64,000 bases of DNA from Aselliscus stoliczkanus (lineage: Eukaryota; Chordata; Mammalia; Chiroptera; Hipposideridae): assembly GCA_033961575.1 (NCBI GenBank), contig CM066729.1, positions 100,257,001 through 100,321,000 of the forward strand, written 5' to 3'. How positions within the stretch are numbered: position 1 is the stretch's first letter; every line of letters begins with the position of its first letter. Shown in pieces: positions 46,646-58,794 of this stretch. The notes beneath the pieces are model-generated. The model was not told the origin of the DNA, searched no databases, and saw nothing but the letters and a program-made list of their open reading frames with translations. A program made the position numbers and the translations under genes.

Positions 46646-46829
46646 CTTCAACTTGTAAAATCTCTCAATCTCAACCAAAATGCTCAATTCTTTTTTAAGA
46701 ATGAAGCTAAAACTGTCAGCTGTCAAAAGATATAACAGTAATGTAGATGCAAATGACTCTAGTACTTCCAAAAATGAACTAGTGCCATCTGTTGCAAATA
46801 TGCATCATGACTTTTCCGACAACCCAATA

Positions 46830-47396
46830 GATACATACTTATAGACACAGAAAAATAAGTAGTCACATTGCAGAAATGATATGCTAATTAATAGATGTTA
46901 ATAAAATAAATATCTTCCCTTAAATTAGTTTTTACTACTGTTTCCACACAGAGGAACTGACTCAAATATTTAGATCAAAATAGTGTAAAGGGAGATAAAA
47001 TGAATGACAACAACTTTCCGAGGGGAAGGCAAATAAAATATTTTACTGAGAGGACTGTGAGTGACTTAGAGCCTTGTAATGGTGTATGACATTAGTAATT
47101 ATGTATTTATGCAAATTATAATTTTGTATATGACCAAATAGTTCACTTGCTAGTGGGGTTTCCATACCATTCAGAGAATTCTTGGATGTGAAAAGAGACC
47201 AGGGCTCTCTGCTTCAAACACCTGTAGAGGTTGGGTAGGTAAGATCATTCGCTTACTATTGAGTAACTAATCAGTTTGATTGTGTCGGTTCAGCCAATTG
47301 TCACCATCACAAATGTGGGTTCATTTTGCCAAGCATGCAGATTTTTGGAGAGAGCTGAAGAAACTTTGTTTTAATATGAACTTTTTTGTTTTTAAA
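46830..47396. other. Unclassified sequence
   Basis: No gene or recognised repeat between the mariner and the next palindromic element. Confidence 0.5.
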
Positions 47397-47398
47397 TA

Positions 47399-47558
47399 CA
47401 GTAATACCTTAGTTTGCAAGCCAGCATAATTCGTTCCAGAAACAAACTACTCGTATTGTTAGACATCACTCATTTACCATGTTAAAATGTATTAGAAATG
47501 TTTGCTCATCTTGCGGAACACTCGCAAACCAAGTTACTCGCAATCCAAGGTTTTACTG
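47399..47558. mobile_element. Palindromic Tc/mariner-type MITE (160 bp)
   Basis: Starts cagtaataccttagtttgcaag and ends ctcgcaatccaaggttttactg, inverted relative to each other, with TA on both sides (47397-47398, 47559-47560). Unrelated in sequence to the mariner hairpins. It resembles old non-autonomous Tigger-type elements of mammals. Confidence 0.85.
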
Positions 47559-47560
47559 TA

Positions 47561-49520
47561 TTTGAAACTAATTGAAATTTAAAAAGAGAAAAAGGGAGAC
47601 TTTGAAAAAAATTAATGCAGAGCTGAGTGTGGTCTCTGGCTTGGGCTATAAGGGAACTGGATATGCACACACATAAACACCAAAATTTGGGTTTCAATTT
47701 TTAAGGCTTACCAGGCCTCCCTGTTTGAAGTATAAGTCTTACAGTTTAAACTTATTTATTTCTCTTCCCTTCTCTGAAAGCTTCTCATGTTAATAGTAGA
47801 TCCTCAATGGGTTGGCTCAGGGGGTATAGATGGCTGAAAATGTACATATATCCTATAAGCCAATTGTTCTTGTCTATGAAGCAGGAACCATAGTACTTAC
47901 TGAGAAAAAAAACATAGCACAAAGCCAAATTAAGGAATATATGAATGTATCCCTATGTACAATGTGCACCCAGAGACAGTTTTAATAACAATTACAAGAA
48001 GACTACTTGAAAAAAATATTAAGTGTAACTCATTCGCACCAATTGAAATCACTATGTAGTTGGCAGGGAAAGCATTTTTGTGCCCTTGATTAACATGGCA
48101 GCATTTTTAATAATCTGCCCACTGTAAACAAACCATCTATCCTCTCCCTTGGCTTTATCAGGGATGCTCCTCTGCATTGCTGCATGGACTGTCTCGTCAC
48201 ATGCTCTGTCTGACATCTGCCAGTTTTGCAGCAGACACTGCCATTGTGAAGTCTAAGTTTAAACCATTCCATCCTCTGGGAATATCCTGAAAGAAATTCA
48301 TCTGACACTGTTTAGAAAATTCAAAATCTCTAGTGAAGCCTTACATAATTCACAAAATAAACTAGCCCATTTTCCAGTCACTTATTCTCATTTACTGCAT
48401 ATTGTCAAACAATTATTCAGTTTATACTAACAGAATTTTATTATTATTATTATTAATATAATTATTATTACTGATCTATGGCCACCACAAAGCCATCTCA
48501 ACTGTTGGTAGTTGCTGTAAATCAAATATGCCAGGTAATTTGTGTCTTTCCCTCTCTCACCACATATTAAAAGAAAAAAATTCCATTATTATACATTCTT
48601 TGAAATAGAATATTAACAGGTAATTTAAATTTATTCACTAGAGAAAACATACAAAAAGTTTTTCAGATCAAATTAAATTCCTAAAACATAGTAAAATATG
48701 ACTATAAACTCTACCTTCTGATCAGTATCAAAAGTAGAAAAATATTCACTAAAGTGAAAATTTACCTGTTTTGATTTATCTGTGCCATTTAAAGTTTGTA
48801 TGTGTTTGTTTAGCAGTCATTATGGAATATATTCTCTACTTGCTGCATAGTTCCATAATGGGGAACAGAGCAGAATGGGCAAAGCTATATATTCCATTTC
48901 TCTGAACATCTATTAACATGTATTGTCCTAATTCCTCCTATAACATTTAATACCTGGGAGGAGTAAGGACAATTCATGTAACTGAGCCTTTAGAATACTT
49001 GACCAGTCTTTATTCTTTTTTTTTTTTCTATTCCCGGAACAAACACTTTGCTTTCTTTTCAAAATTAACCTATTTTTCCAGCTCACTCATCCCATCACTT
49101 CTCACATCTTTCAGAATATTGTCAAATCATTTCCTTTTTTTTGCTTACAAATTCAAACTCGTTCTTTATTTGAACATCAGTTTGAAATCATGCTAAAGTT
49201 TGCCTATCTTCAAAACAAAATTCTCTACACTGTATCACAGTAACGTCTTTAATTTCTTCTTTCCTGTTAGCCTAAATCTATTTGAAAGAGTCATCTGTAC
49301 TTTCTCACTCCCCCTACACACTTTAAACCCGACAGAACAAACTAAAACCACCCTTGAGGGCCCCAAGGAATTGAATGATTAGATCTGTTGGCCTTTTCAG
49401 TCATTTGTAGACAGTACTGCCTTCCTAGAAACCTCCTTCTCTCCTTATTCTCTTCCTATCTAACTGCCTCTTCCCTGGTTTTCTTTCCTATTCTGTCCAA
49501 GGTAGATATTCTAATTATAT
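47561..49520. other. Unclassified sequence
   Basis: No gene or confident repeat. A (TTA)n patch lies at about 48437-48472. The segment 48090-48250 is GC-richer, with an open frame (48090-48308, minus) that matches nothing I know. Confidence 0.45.
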
Positions 49521-49777
49521 TCATATACTCTTTTTTTAAAAAATATTTTATTGGGGAATTGGAGAGGGGAACAGCGTTGGGGAATCGGGGAAGGGGAACA
49601 GACAAGTTGCTGTCTTCTTGATCTGCAGTTTAGTTGTGGAGGACACCACTTCACTGGCCCATGTTGGTATCATCATTGCGCTCTTCCCGGATGAGGCAGA
49701 TCGGTTGCCGGCCTCTGGATGGTCGCTCACTGAGGCTATTGGCAGCTCACGCTGGGGCTGCAACTCATATACTCTTT
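49521..49777 (-). mobile_element. 5'-truncated SINE family C with TSD
   Basis: Only the 3' ~230 bp of SINE C (49534-49764, minus): A/T tail, aataaaat complement, CT-rich pre-tail, and 'ccaacatgggccagtgaag' region, stopping inside the GC-rich core. The duplication tcatatactcttt is at 49521-49533 and 49765-49777, so truncation happened at insertion. Confidence 0.92.
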
Positions 49778-49929
49778 GTTCATTAGTATATCCATTCATT
49801 CTGCATTTTTCATAGTATTCTTTATTCATAGTAGTCTCTTCATTTGCTTTTCTTTAATGGTGTCAATTTTCACAGAAGATCACTTTGATAAGAGCTCTGA
49901 AGGTACTCTAGATATGCCTGGACTAGTGA

Positions 49930-50190
49930 CATAACATAGCATTGTGCTTCAGGGTAGGCTCTCCAGCTTGATTTTTAAATGTAGGTTTAAACTCCAGCAT
50001 TGCCCTTTATCAGCAGAGAGACATAGGGCAAAATATGTAGCCTCTGTGTATCTCAGTTCCCTCCCCTGCAAAATAATCATAGCACCTACCTTATTGATGT
50101 GACAATGAAATGAACATAAACCAAATGGTTAGAATGGTACTAAGGACATTGTAAAGATTCAATAAATAGTCTTCATTTTTATTACACATG
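49930..50190 (+). repeat. MIR relic, near full length
   Basis: Classic MIR order: 'gtaggctctccagcttgat...aaactccagcattgcc', 'gcagagagacatagggcaaaa', 'cctctgtgtatctcagttccctcccctgcaaaataatc', 'agcacctaccttattgatgtgacaatgaaatg', 'attcaataaatag'. Confidence 0.85.
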
Positions 50191-50359
50191 CCCTTCTTTC
50201 CAAAACTAGCGTTTCCCCTAACTCTTCATTTCCTATGGCTAATTTAGTTTGACTTTTCTAGGTTTAGTTCAGTGGCCAACTTTTTCATGAATATTAATTC
50301 ACTTTTGCTTGAAAACTTCCAATGGGTATTTATTTTAATTAGAATAAAATCTAACACCT

Positions 50360-50830
50360 AAATCTTATTCAAATTTTGGCTTCTTCCTCCCTTTCCAAAC
50401 TCATCTCCTCTCTATTTTCTGTGTTCACTGACCATTTTCTGGGCAAGGGGACTGTTTAAGCTCATTTCCTTTAGATGGTCTCTGCATAGAGCAAATTTGG
50501 CCCAGATCTCCGAATGGATGCTTCCTCTTTGTCTTCCTCTTCTTAACTCAGTGGTACCTCATTCAGAGTCCTGTATTGTCTATCTAAACTAGAGCAACCC
50601 TCTCCAACACACAGAGTCATTATCAATGTTCAGTTTTCTTTATATCACTTCAAACATTTTGAAATTATACTGTTTGTTTGCTTATTTATCTTTAGTCCTA
50701 TATAGACTATGAATACCTTGATAGCTGGGGCTTTACATTTTTAATACATTATGGTAGTCTGCCATGCTTAGAATGCTGCTTGACATAGAGCAGAAAATAA
50801 AAAGATATTGCCTGGATATGTAAATAAATA
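50360..50830 (-). repeat. L2 relic, reverse
   Basis: The antisense L2 end is recognisable, best at 50650-50800: 'tttgtttgcttatttatctttagtcc', 'gactatgaataccttgatagctggggctt', 'gcttagaatgctgcttgacatagagcag'. Confidence 0.65.
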
Positions 50831-52563
50831 ATTTAATGATCTCCTGATAGAAATAATCTTTCTTTATCCAAACAACCACAATACTTAATCTGCATATACC
50901 TTTTATGATATTTCTCACCTCCTATTTTATGTTGAGGTACTTTGTTAATATGTCTTACTTTCCCCATTGGACTCCTAAGCTCCTTGAAATTAGGAACCAA
51001 GCATTATTCATCTCTAGACATATTTTTTTTTAGCAGTTTGCAAGTATTTTTTCAAGTATTAAGAATTAATAAATATTTGTAGGTTAGATAAATGAGAAAA
51101 TTCAGGCCAAATCTGTCTTTCTGTGAATATCTAATTGGCATTAAAAGATATTAGAGCTTTGGAGTTACAGTTAAATATCTTCTAGGAATTAGACCTCAAA
51201 GCACTCGGCTGTTAGACTTGAAATAGACTACTGCATTCCATAAAATCCACCAAAAATTTATTAGCCACCAAGGAGTAGGGTACGCATTAAATCTGTCAAC
51301 TACTTTTTTTCCCATTGGTTCCAGTAATAAGAAACACGGTACTAATACCTACACAGCACAGAAATAAGAATCAAGAATGTGACATTAATGAACAAAAATA
51401 AATAACAGGCAGAATAGAATGAACATATAAGACAAAAGCTAATAGTAGTAATTGTCTTTAAACCCAGAATAATTTAACATAGAAATGCCTAAAGTAATGT
51501 TGATCAGGATAACTGAAAGCACTTTGTTTCATTTAAAAAATATGAAAATGAGCTTGAATCAAAAAGAATTGAAGTTTCAACATAAGAAGTTAATTGAAAA
51601 ACATTGCAAAAACTATTTTAAAAGCACATGAAGAAATATTCGTCTACAACTTTCAGGTTTTACCTCAAATCAAACAGAGCTGGGATGTTATTAATGTTCC
51701 CAAAAGCTATAATCTGAGTTACTGGAAACATTGCTTCATATTGCTGTTTATTCATCTTTAATGGAAAATAATGACAAAGTAACATCCAACAAAGTATTTA
51801 TATTTTTTTATTGTCATAAAGCTCATGTTCAAAAGAAACTACTTTAAAATAATTACATATTTTTTACAAATTTTATCTTGAAATAAGAGTATAGAGCTTT
51901 TAATATCAGAATAAAGATTTCTCTCTTGAATATTTTTTTAGTGACATGTCATTGTAAACTGGCTGATTTGACTTATATTTCATGGCATTATTTTAGTGAC
52001 TATGTTAGAGATGCTACAAGAGTAACCCAAGAATTCTTTAACAAAGAAACAGGATTGACTATAAGGATATTTAGGATACATTTTAAAACTCAGAATCATT
52101 ATTCTCTTATACAGAAACATATTTTTTAAAATAACATAAAGCTCTTTCTTTTTATAAAATGTATTGAAAAACATTTTCTCATGTGGTTGTAGGTAAAAGA
52201 GCAAAAGTATAAATTTGAAGTATGTAACAACAATTTCTCATTTAAATAGACAGTTTTCAGTTTGAAAACTTTTAGCAAGCTTATATAAGACATTTATTCT
52301 TTATAAATTAAAATCTATAATGTGTGCCATGCAACTTAGAATACGTATTATTTCTCTTTTATATCCCAGGTTCTGTCTTTCTTCAAGCCACAGCATCTCT
52401 TTTATGTACTATTAAAACAATATCTTCATTTATGATATACTCAGTCTCTCCTATCTCTGTTCTCATCACCTTCCACCACTAAGCACAGTCTATTCCCTGC
52501 TATATTATGGTCTGTCATTACTCTAAAGGCATAAAATGACTTATCTCCATTGTCTGTAGAACA
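50831..52563. other. Unclassified AT-rich sequence
   Basis: No gene or confident repeat. Open frames at 51926-52204 look like chance frames. Confidence 0.5.
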
Positions 52564-52565
52564 TA

Positions 52566-53174
52566 CAGTCATGCACCACATATGGGTGTTTTGGCCAAAG
52601 ACGTACTGTGTATGTAACAGTGTTTCCATTAAGATTATAATGAAGCTGAAAATTCTTATTGCATAGTGACATCATAACATCACAGTGCAATGTATTACTC
52701 ACACGGTTGGTGATGCTGGTGTCAATAAACCTACTGCACTGCCAGTTGCATAAAGGTATAGCACATACAATTATGATAATGATAATAAGTAACTATGATG
52801 CTGACTTATATATTTACTACACTATACTTTGTATCATTATTTTAGAGTGTATTCTTTCTACTTAGTAAAATAAATAGTTTGCTGTAAAACAGCATGTTGT
52901 GTTATACCTGCAGCAGTCTCACCCATCTCATGTTTACCACATCTCTTGATGGTATCATCCTCTATTATGCTTGATTGAATTTTGTGTTGTTTTGTACCAT
53001 AACATGCTGTATAGTTTTGTAGCCTAAGAACAATAGACGACACCATGTAACCTAGGTGTGTTGTAACCTATACCATCTAGGTTTGTATAAGTGCACTCTA
53101 TCACATTCGCACAAAACAAAATTGCCTAAAGACCCATTTCTCAATGCAACCCCATTGTTAAGCGGCGCATGATT
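52566..53174 (+). mobile_element. Tigger-like DNA transposon, internally deleted
   Basis: Begins cagtcatgcaccacatatgg after TA (52564-52565) and ends near 'gttaagcggcgcatgatta', an imperfect terminal inversion. The interior holds 'ccattaagattataatgaagctg', 'gatgctggtgtcaataaacc', 'aacatgctgtatagttttgtagcc'. It matches a TcMar-Tigger family known from human, with most of the transposase region missing. Confidence 0.82.
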
Positions 53175-53319
53175 AATGAAAAATGTCTTATTGCTGCATA
53201 CAAAGAGAATTTTTTTTCTTTAGCAGTGTTTGCTGCAAAATTATTTTTCTGTTCCTTAGCTCTAGTAATACCAAGTTGGTAGAAGTTTTCTAAACATGTC
53301 AAGCAATTTCATGAATCCT

Positions 53320-53590
53320 TGCTTTTTACATTCTGGTCCCACTTTTTTGAAATGCCTCCCAGCACTTATTGGTTTGGCAAAATGCTACTCCTTCTTTGGA
53401 ACGCAGCTGAAGATTGAATCTATCTGTCAGACCTTCCTTGACATATGTAGGCAGAATTGGTGGCTCTGTTCCCTGGGATTCTAGAACATTTTGTATGAAT
53501 TAACTTGTCTTAACCCATATATTACTCTGCACCATAATTATTTGTAGTCTTGTAAATCCTACCACAGCCTAAAACCCTTGAAGAATGGTA
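53320..53590 (-). repeat. Possible L2 relic
   Basis: 'ctgtcagaccttccttgacat' and later 'ccttgaagaatggtaatatatct' fit antisense L2 loosely. Weak call; an open frame (53296-53484) crosses it without a domain. Confidence 0.4.
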
Positions 53591-55594
53591 ATATATCTTA
53601 GTTCTCTTTGAATCCTCATTCAAGAAAGATAGATGGATGAATGGATGGTATTTGAAGTTTGGTTTTAATGATGACATTATATATTTCTTCTACGTTAACA
53701 CCTTTTATAGAAATCAATATGCTAATAAATCTTTAATACTGTTACTATGTTTGGCACATCAAGTCCTACAGAATTTGAAATAATTGACAGTCTAGTAACT
53801 AATTTACTTCCTGATCTATCACCATTATTGAGATCAACTTAATGATTCCTTTTGAAACATGAATTTAGAAAGACACACAGAAGCAGCAAGGGAAGAATTT
53901 TATTTTTCATTTCTTTGTAAAGTTTATTTGACTAGTACTCCCTTCACCTAATCACAGAATGGAAGTTAAAAATCCATCCACTGTGTTTCTGGTATTTTTA
54001 TTTTATGCCTAGAAGACATCACACATTATACTACAAACTGCCACAATCTGTGACTTTTCTCTAGGTATATTTCCAATAAAAAGGCACTGACAAAAATAGA
54101 GTGACAGAGGGTGACTTTAAAGTCAACCACTCAGTCACAGATGAGCTCCTAGAAATGTAATAGTGTTCAGGGACCAAATTACATGCCACTGAGTTAAATC
54201 CAAGCAAACTGATACTGGCAATAAAGTCATCAACTGAAAAAGTGCTACCAACTTAAGTTATCAATGGTTCTTGGAGTCATAATAGCTTCATATTTCCACT
54301 GAGGAAAAATACATATATAAGACAGTACCCTTTCTCCTCATAAGAGACAAAAGAATGTAAGCAGCTTGCATGATATATTTTAGGATAACACTCTGTCATG
54401 CTTGTGTTAGACAAGAGGATAGGAAACAGCTATGAACTTTGGTCCTTGGTTTTTCTCACATAGGGAGAGCATTTGCTGAAGTGTTAAAAGGAGAAAATAA
54501 AAATAATTTCAAAGAAAGCTGAAATCAAGATGGCCAGGACATTAGCAAAGATTAAAATTAAAAAATTAAGGGAATGCCTTCAATATAACAACCCTCAGAT
54601 CATATCAATTTTTTCCAGTTATTATTCAACAGCAATTTCACAGTTTCAGAGCCCCAATACTTCTTTCTGTGTGCAGTACTCTTGCTCAGAAAGCAATAGA
54701 TTTTGAAAAACAACCATCATGCAATCTCTTTTTTCAATAAAATGCACCAATGCCTAAAGCATGACATCTAAATGTGCCATATGCAGCTATTCCACTAAGA
54801 GTTCAGTGTAGCCGTAGAAACTTGTTCTGTGTCAACATTATGAATTCCATTGTTTAATTTAAAATAGATATTGGAAGCTCTCTCATGAGTTATTTTTATG
54901 ACTATTTCTTTCACTAAAAGCTTGCATGTAATTCCACAGATATTTCTGAATCTGGACATGGAAAAAAGAGTACACAAATTTTTGGTGAACTGAATTTTCT
55001 GAACATTTGAGCAGAGTTGATGCACCATTCCAATTATGGGAGCCCACAAATTCTTGGATTTTCATAACTCTTAAAAAGTTGTGTATCTGGAATACATACA
55101 CAACTCTACATCTAATTGATTAAAATTACATATATTCAGATAGTGGAAGAACAGTGGAACACAAACAAGTTTGTTCAAACAGATAACTTGGGTGAAATTC
55201 ATGGTATACTCACATAAGTGGGTCTCTATATTTGGACAAAGGCTGGTATAAATGACATTGTAGTAGGATCCTTGGCCACCTATATACATTTACAAGGCTC
55301 AGTACTTTGTTGAATTCATTGGGGTAAGAAACCAATTTAGACCTAGGTAAATACTTCGTTCTACTTCAGGTTTATTGGTTGGAGTTATTAAGAGCTTGGG
55401 ACAATAAAAGGCTCACTAAAATGTGGGCAACTAATTTATGACTAAGATTGAGAAGACTTAGGTAATTTAGAGAGATTAAGAGAAAAACATCCAGCAAGTA
55501 CTTTGCACTATTTCAGATGAAGGAGAAATAGATAAAAGACACAGTTTTATTCTCAAGATTAAAATTAATTAAAAACACAGATATGAAGAAACCA
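53591..55594. other. Unclassified sequence
   Basis: No gene or confident repeat. Overlapping minus-strand frames at 54795-55289 are unrelated to any family I recognise and lack coding character. Confidence 0.5.
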
Positions 55595-55596
55595 TA

Positions 55597-56481
55597 CACA
55601 GGAGTCCCTCATTCCCTGCAGTTTTGCTTTCTAAGGTGTCAAGTTACCTGCGGTCAACCATGGTCTAAAATATTAAATGGAAATTTCCAAAAATAGACAA
55701 TTTATAAGTTTTGGTCTGATTTTTTTTTTATTAAATGTATTGGGGTGACATTGGTTAGAAAAATTATATAAATTCTAAATGTACAACTCTGTAATACATC
55801 ATCTTTATATTGTATCATGTGTTCACCACCCAGAGTCAGTTCTTTTTCTATCACCATGTATCTATCACCCTTTTACCCTCCTCCACAGCCTCCCCCTCCT
55901 CCCTTACATTCTGGTAACCACTAAACTGTTGTCTGTGCCTATGAGTTTTCATTTCTTTGTCTTGTTCCTTTGATGTCTTCAGTTTTATATTCCACATATG
56001 AGTATGAGTGAAGTTATATGGTTGTTAATTCATAAGTTTTAAATGACACATCATTCTGAGTGTGATGACTAGTAATTTCACTCTGTCCCACCCAGGATGT
56101 GAATCATTCCTTTGCCCATCAAATCCATGCTGTGTATGCTGCTACCCAGCCATTAGCCAGTCAGTAGCCTTGTCAGTTATCAAATCATGGTGGGATTGTG
56201 ATATCAGAGAGCTTGTGGTCAAGTGACCATTACATGTAGTAGCCTAATGCTATGTCACATGTCTATGTCATTCACATCACTGCATCTCATCACATAGGTA
56301 TTATATCATCTCACATCATCACAGAAAGAAAGGTAAGTACTGACAAATAAGATATTTCGAGAGAGAGAAAAAGGTATTTATATAACATTTATTACAGTAT
56401 AGAAACATATCATATATGGGGGTTGGTATATATATATTTATTCATGGTTTCAGGCATCCACTAGGAGTCTTGGAACTACTG
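55597..56481 (+). mobile_element. Tigger-like element split by L1
   Basis: Starts near 'caggagtccctcattccctg' after TA (55595-55596) and ends 'gagtcttggaactactg' before TA (56482-56483). The left portion has 'tacctgcggtcaaccatggtc' and 'ttaaatggaaatttccaaaa'; the right resumes 'aattcataagttttaaatga'. It matches the 5' non-coding end of a Tigger element, with the transposase gene largely deleted. An L1 tail splits it. Confidence 0.82.
55699..56040 (-). mobile_element. L1 3'-end fragment (type II) in Tigger, 14-bp TSD
   Basis: Reverse L1 tail (about 55713-56026) with T-run, 'tattggggtgaca', 'tcaccacccagagtcagttc', 'ctggtaaccactaaactg'. The duplication aatttataagtttt (55699-55712) / aattcataagtttt (56027-56040) has one mismatch and falls inside the Tigger sequence. 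Confidence 0.92.
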
Positions 56482-56483
56482 TA

Positions 56484-56829
56484 ATATGATATGAAAAGCA
56501 CTAAAATTCAAGTACATATAAAGGGCATAGGAGATAAACCATTCAAATATTGCTCAGGAGGAATAGAGTGTGTGATATACTTAGTACCAATGCCTGTACA
56601 TGAATTAATATTTTGAACACTAGTTATCCTGAGTAATATATACCTAAAAATATTATCATCATCCCCACCACAACATAACTAATGTTTTATAAAACTGAAT
56701 TATTTTTTTTGATTTCTCAAAAAGACTAAATTACATTCACTTGTGTACTATTCTTTGTATTATTCACACTGTCTGAAAGCTGCTTTACTTGTGAAGAGTG
56801 AATAGTCATCATTGTTGATCTACCTTCTA
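56484..56829. other. Unclassified sequence
   Basis: No gene or recognised repeat. Confidence 0.5.
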
Positions 56830-56907
56830 TTGAATTGTCGGAAAAGTCATTGCATTTTTGCAATGAAAAACATAGAAAAATACGTCATGACTTTTCCGAC
56901 AACCCAA
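56830..56907. mobile_element. Mariner-derived hairpin MITE (78 bp)
   Basis: Starts ttgaattgtcggaaaagtca and ends catgacttttccgacaacccaa (two short parts of one end). TA precedes it (56828-56829); CA follows, a decayed TA. Same orientation as the 24511 copy. Confidence 0.92.
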
Positions 56908-56999
56908 CATGTTATCTTCCTTATTAATTCACCTCCAGCTCTCCAGATGATATTTAGCTACTTTCCCTATATGCTACCAGAGAACTTTATATTCATCTC

Positions 57000-57160
57000 C
57001 TCTGCATAACTTATCATCACATTACTTGTAAGATTTCTTTTCCAGGTAGTACAATTCCTGAGGGTAAGAAATAACTCATTCTTCTCTGTAATTGCCTCAA
57101 TGCTTGATATATAGAAGGTGCTCAATACATGTTTACTAGATGAATATATGATTGCATGCA
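57000..57160 (-). repeat. L2 relic, reverse
   Basis: 'ttcctgagggtaagaaataactcattcttctctgta', 'tgcttgatatatagaaggtgctcaatacatgtttactagatgaat' (in order) follows the antisense L2 end. Confidence 0.65.
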
Positions 57161-58133
57161 TGAAAGTACCCGAGATTATTTAAGAGTGGTTTGTGACCTC
57201 CATGGTGTGATATGAAAGTTGCCACCTCCATTCATCTGCTATAGCTTAAATCCATTTTTCCTGGTCTTGAGGCTATTTTCCTCCTTGAACACTTTCTATA
57301 AAAACAACCCAAACATTATCAGTGAGAATTTTAGTGGTGATAAACAACTTTCTGAGACTGAAGTAGGATGTAAAATTTAAGGTAAGTATGGAATGCCATG
57401 AAGACATTTCACCAATTTCAGAGTTTTACTAAGACCAGCACTGAAAACCACCTTACTAGAATTTCCTGTTCTCACTCACAATGCTTAGTGTTTATTTTAA
57501 TGACGTCCCTGATATCTCTTTATAGGCATCGTCTAACTCAATGATTCCATCTAATATAGCCCATGAACTCCTGAGGGGTTCTTACAAAACTTGATGCTCC
57601 TGACCACCTGCTTTAAAAAGAAGAAAAAAAAAAGTATGACATTCACACTATTAAAGAAGTCTAAAAGGATGGTCAAAGCTTTCTGTGTTGAATGCACTTC
57701 AGAAATGAGCTATTATTATCTGAACTATGGTCTTCTTAAGGCTAAGTGGAATCAAGACATAAAATAAAACTAAAATAAGCCGTAAATTCAGGCACGCACC
57801 AGGCTGTTGAAATTTCCAGTTGTTCTCAAAACAGTTTCTATAAGCAGAGTAGATTTTTTTGCTTAGATTTTCAATCTTATCTATTCTCCCCAGGTAGACA
57901 GAGGCTAAGAGGTTGTACAACTGTAGTAATGGGGGAAGAAAAAAAAAAACATTTTACAGGGAGTAAAACAAAGAACTAGCATTGAAGTGGGTTTTTGAAG
58001 GGGGCTCAGATCACAGGCAGACAAAAGAAAAGATATTAATGCTGTCGCTAATGTCATAAGGAGGAGACTTCAGATTTCATAGTAACTTACTCTCTTCTGA
58101 CCTTGTGAATGTTTTACCATTTGTGGTCAATTT
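57161..58133. other. Unclassified sequence
   Basis: No gene or confident repeat. A-runs occur at about 57625 and 57940. Confidence 0.5.
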
Positions 58134-58268
58134 AAAAATGACCACAATAGGGCTGGCCGAGTGGCGCGGCCGTTAAGCGCTGGCTTGGGACGCCAGCGGC
58201 CCCAGTTCGGGTCCCACATATGAGGGCCAGTGACATAGCCCTCAAAAAAAAAAAAATGACCACAATAG
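58134..58268 (+). mobile_element. SINE family A, young copy, 17-bp perfect TSD
   Basis: Head-only SINE (58151-58251): ggctggccgagtggcgcgg, 'cgctggcttgggacgccagcgg', B-box-like agttcgggtccc, 'atatgagggccagtgac', A-run of 13. The duplication aaaaatgaccacaatag is identical at 58134-58150 and 58252-58268. One of the youngest insertions in the window. Confidence 0.96.
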
Positions 58269-58274
58269 TTTGAA

Positions 58275-58780
58275 GCGCCCCCTGTTAACATGTGAAAGGA
58301 TGGGGATCATTTTCCCCACATGTTGAAAATGAGTTTGCTCTGTGACTTTGACTGATTAAATGAATCAAAAATATTATTGGCCCTTTGGCTGAGGCCTCAA
58401 GACTTACAGTTTATATTAAGTTCTTGGAATCCCTACAATCTATTGCCATGTGAACAGTCTCTGCCTAGAGTGGTGGATGGCGAGAGACACTCACCATCCT
58501 AGAGTGTTGGATGGTGCTGCAGTTACACTCATTAGCCCATTCACCATGCTAATAGAAAGAAAGACACCAGACACAAGAATAAGATCATGTTAGATATCAT
58601 AGGCCACAGCCAAACCCGTTACTGACCAGAGAACCAGAGTGAGCCTATCTGCAATCAGCCCACTCTGACCAGATAAGGAGAAATGCTCAGATGATCAACA
58701 GGTTCATGAGCAATAATAATAGATGTTGTTTTAAGCATTAAGTTTTGAAGTGGTTGGTTGCACATTAAATATTTGCTTAT
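58275..58780 (+). repeat. MaLR/ERVL-type LTR relic
   Basis: A long diverged segment with the order of an old mammalian LTR: 'tgctctgtgactttgactgattaaatga', 'gccatgtgaacagtctctgcc', 'cagccaaacccgttactgacc', and a terminal 'agatgttgttttaagcattaagttttgaagtggtt'. The exact family is not recalled; no genes. Confidence 0.55.
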
Positions 58781-58794
58781 ACATTCTTCATTTT

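Larger units (their letters stand above)
45297..46827 (-). mobile_element. Mariner transposon with dead transposase
   Basis: Full-length mariner, TA-flanked (45295-45296 and 46828-46829). The left end is ttgggttgtcggaaaagtca and the right end tgacttttccgacaacccaa, an inverted pair. An L1 tail (45531-45789) interrupts it; without it the element is about 1.27 kb, normal for mariner. It encodes transposase on the minus strand. The hairpin elements at 24511, 34250, 44631 and 56830 share its ends. Confidence 0.94.

Noticed and set aside
57540..57620. Possible MER5 fragment ('ggggttcttacaaaacttgatgctcc')
   Set aside because: Too short and diverged to separate from chance similarity.
58151..58240. 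Sequence resembling a tRNA-Leu/Ser gene
   Set aside because: It has A- and B-box-like words, but it is a SINE head: it has an A-tail, a 17-bp target duplication and several relatives in the window, and no complete cloverleaf with acceptor pairing was found.
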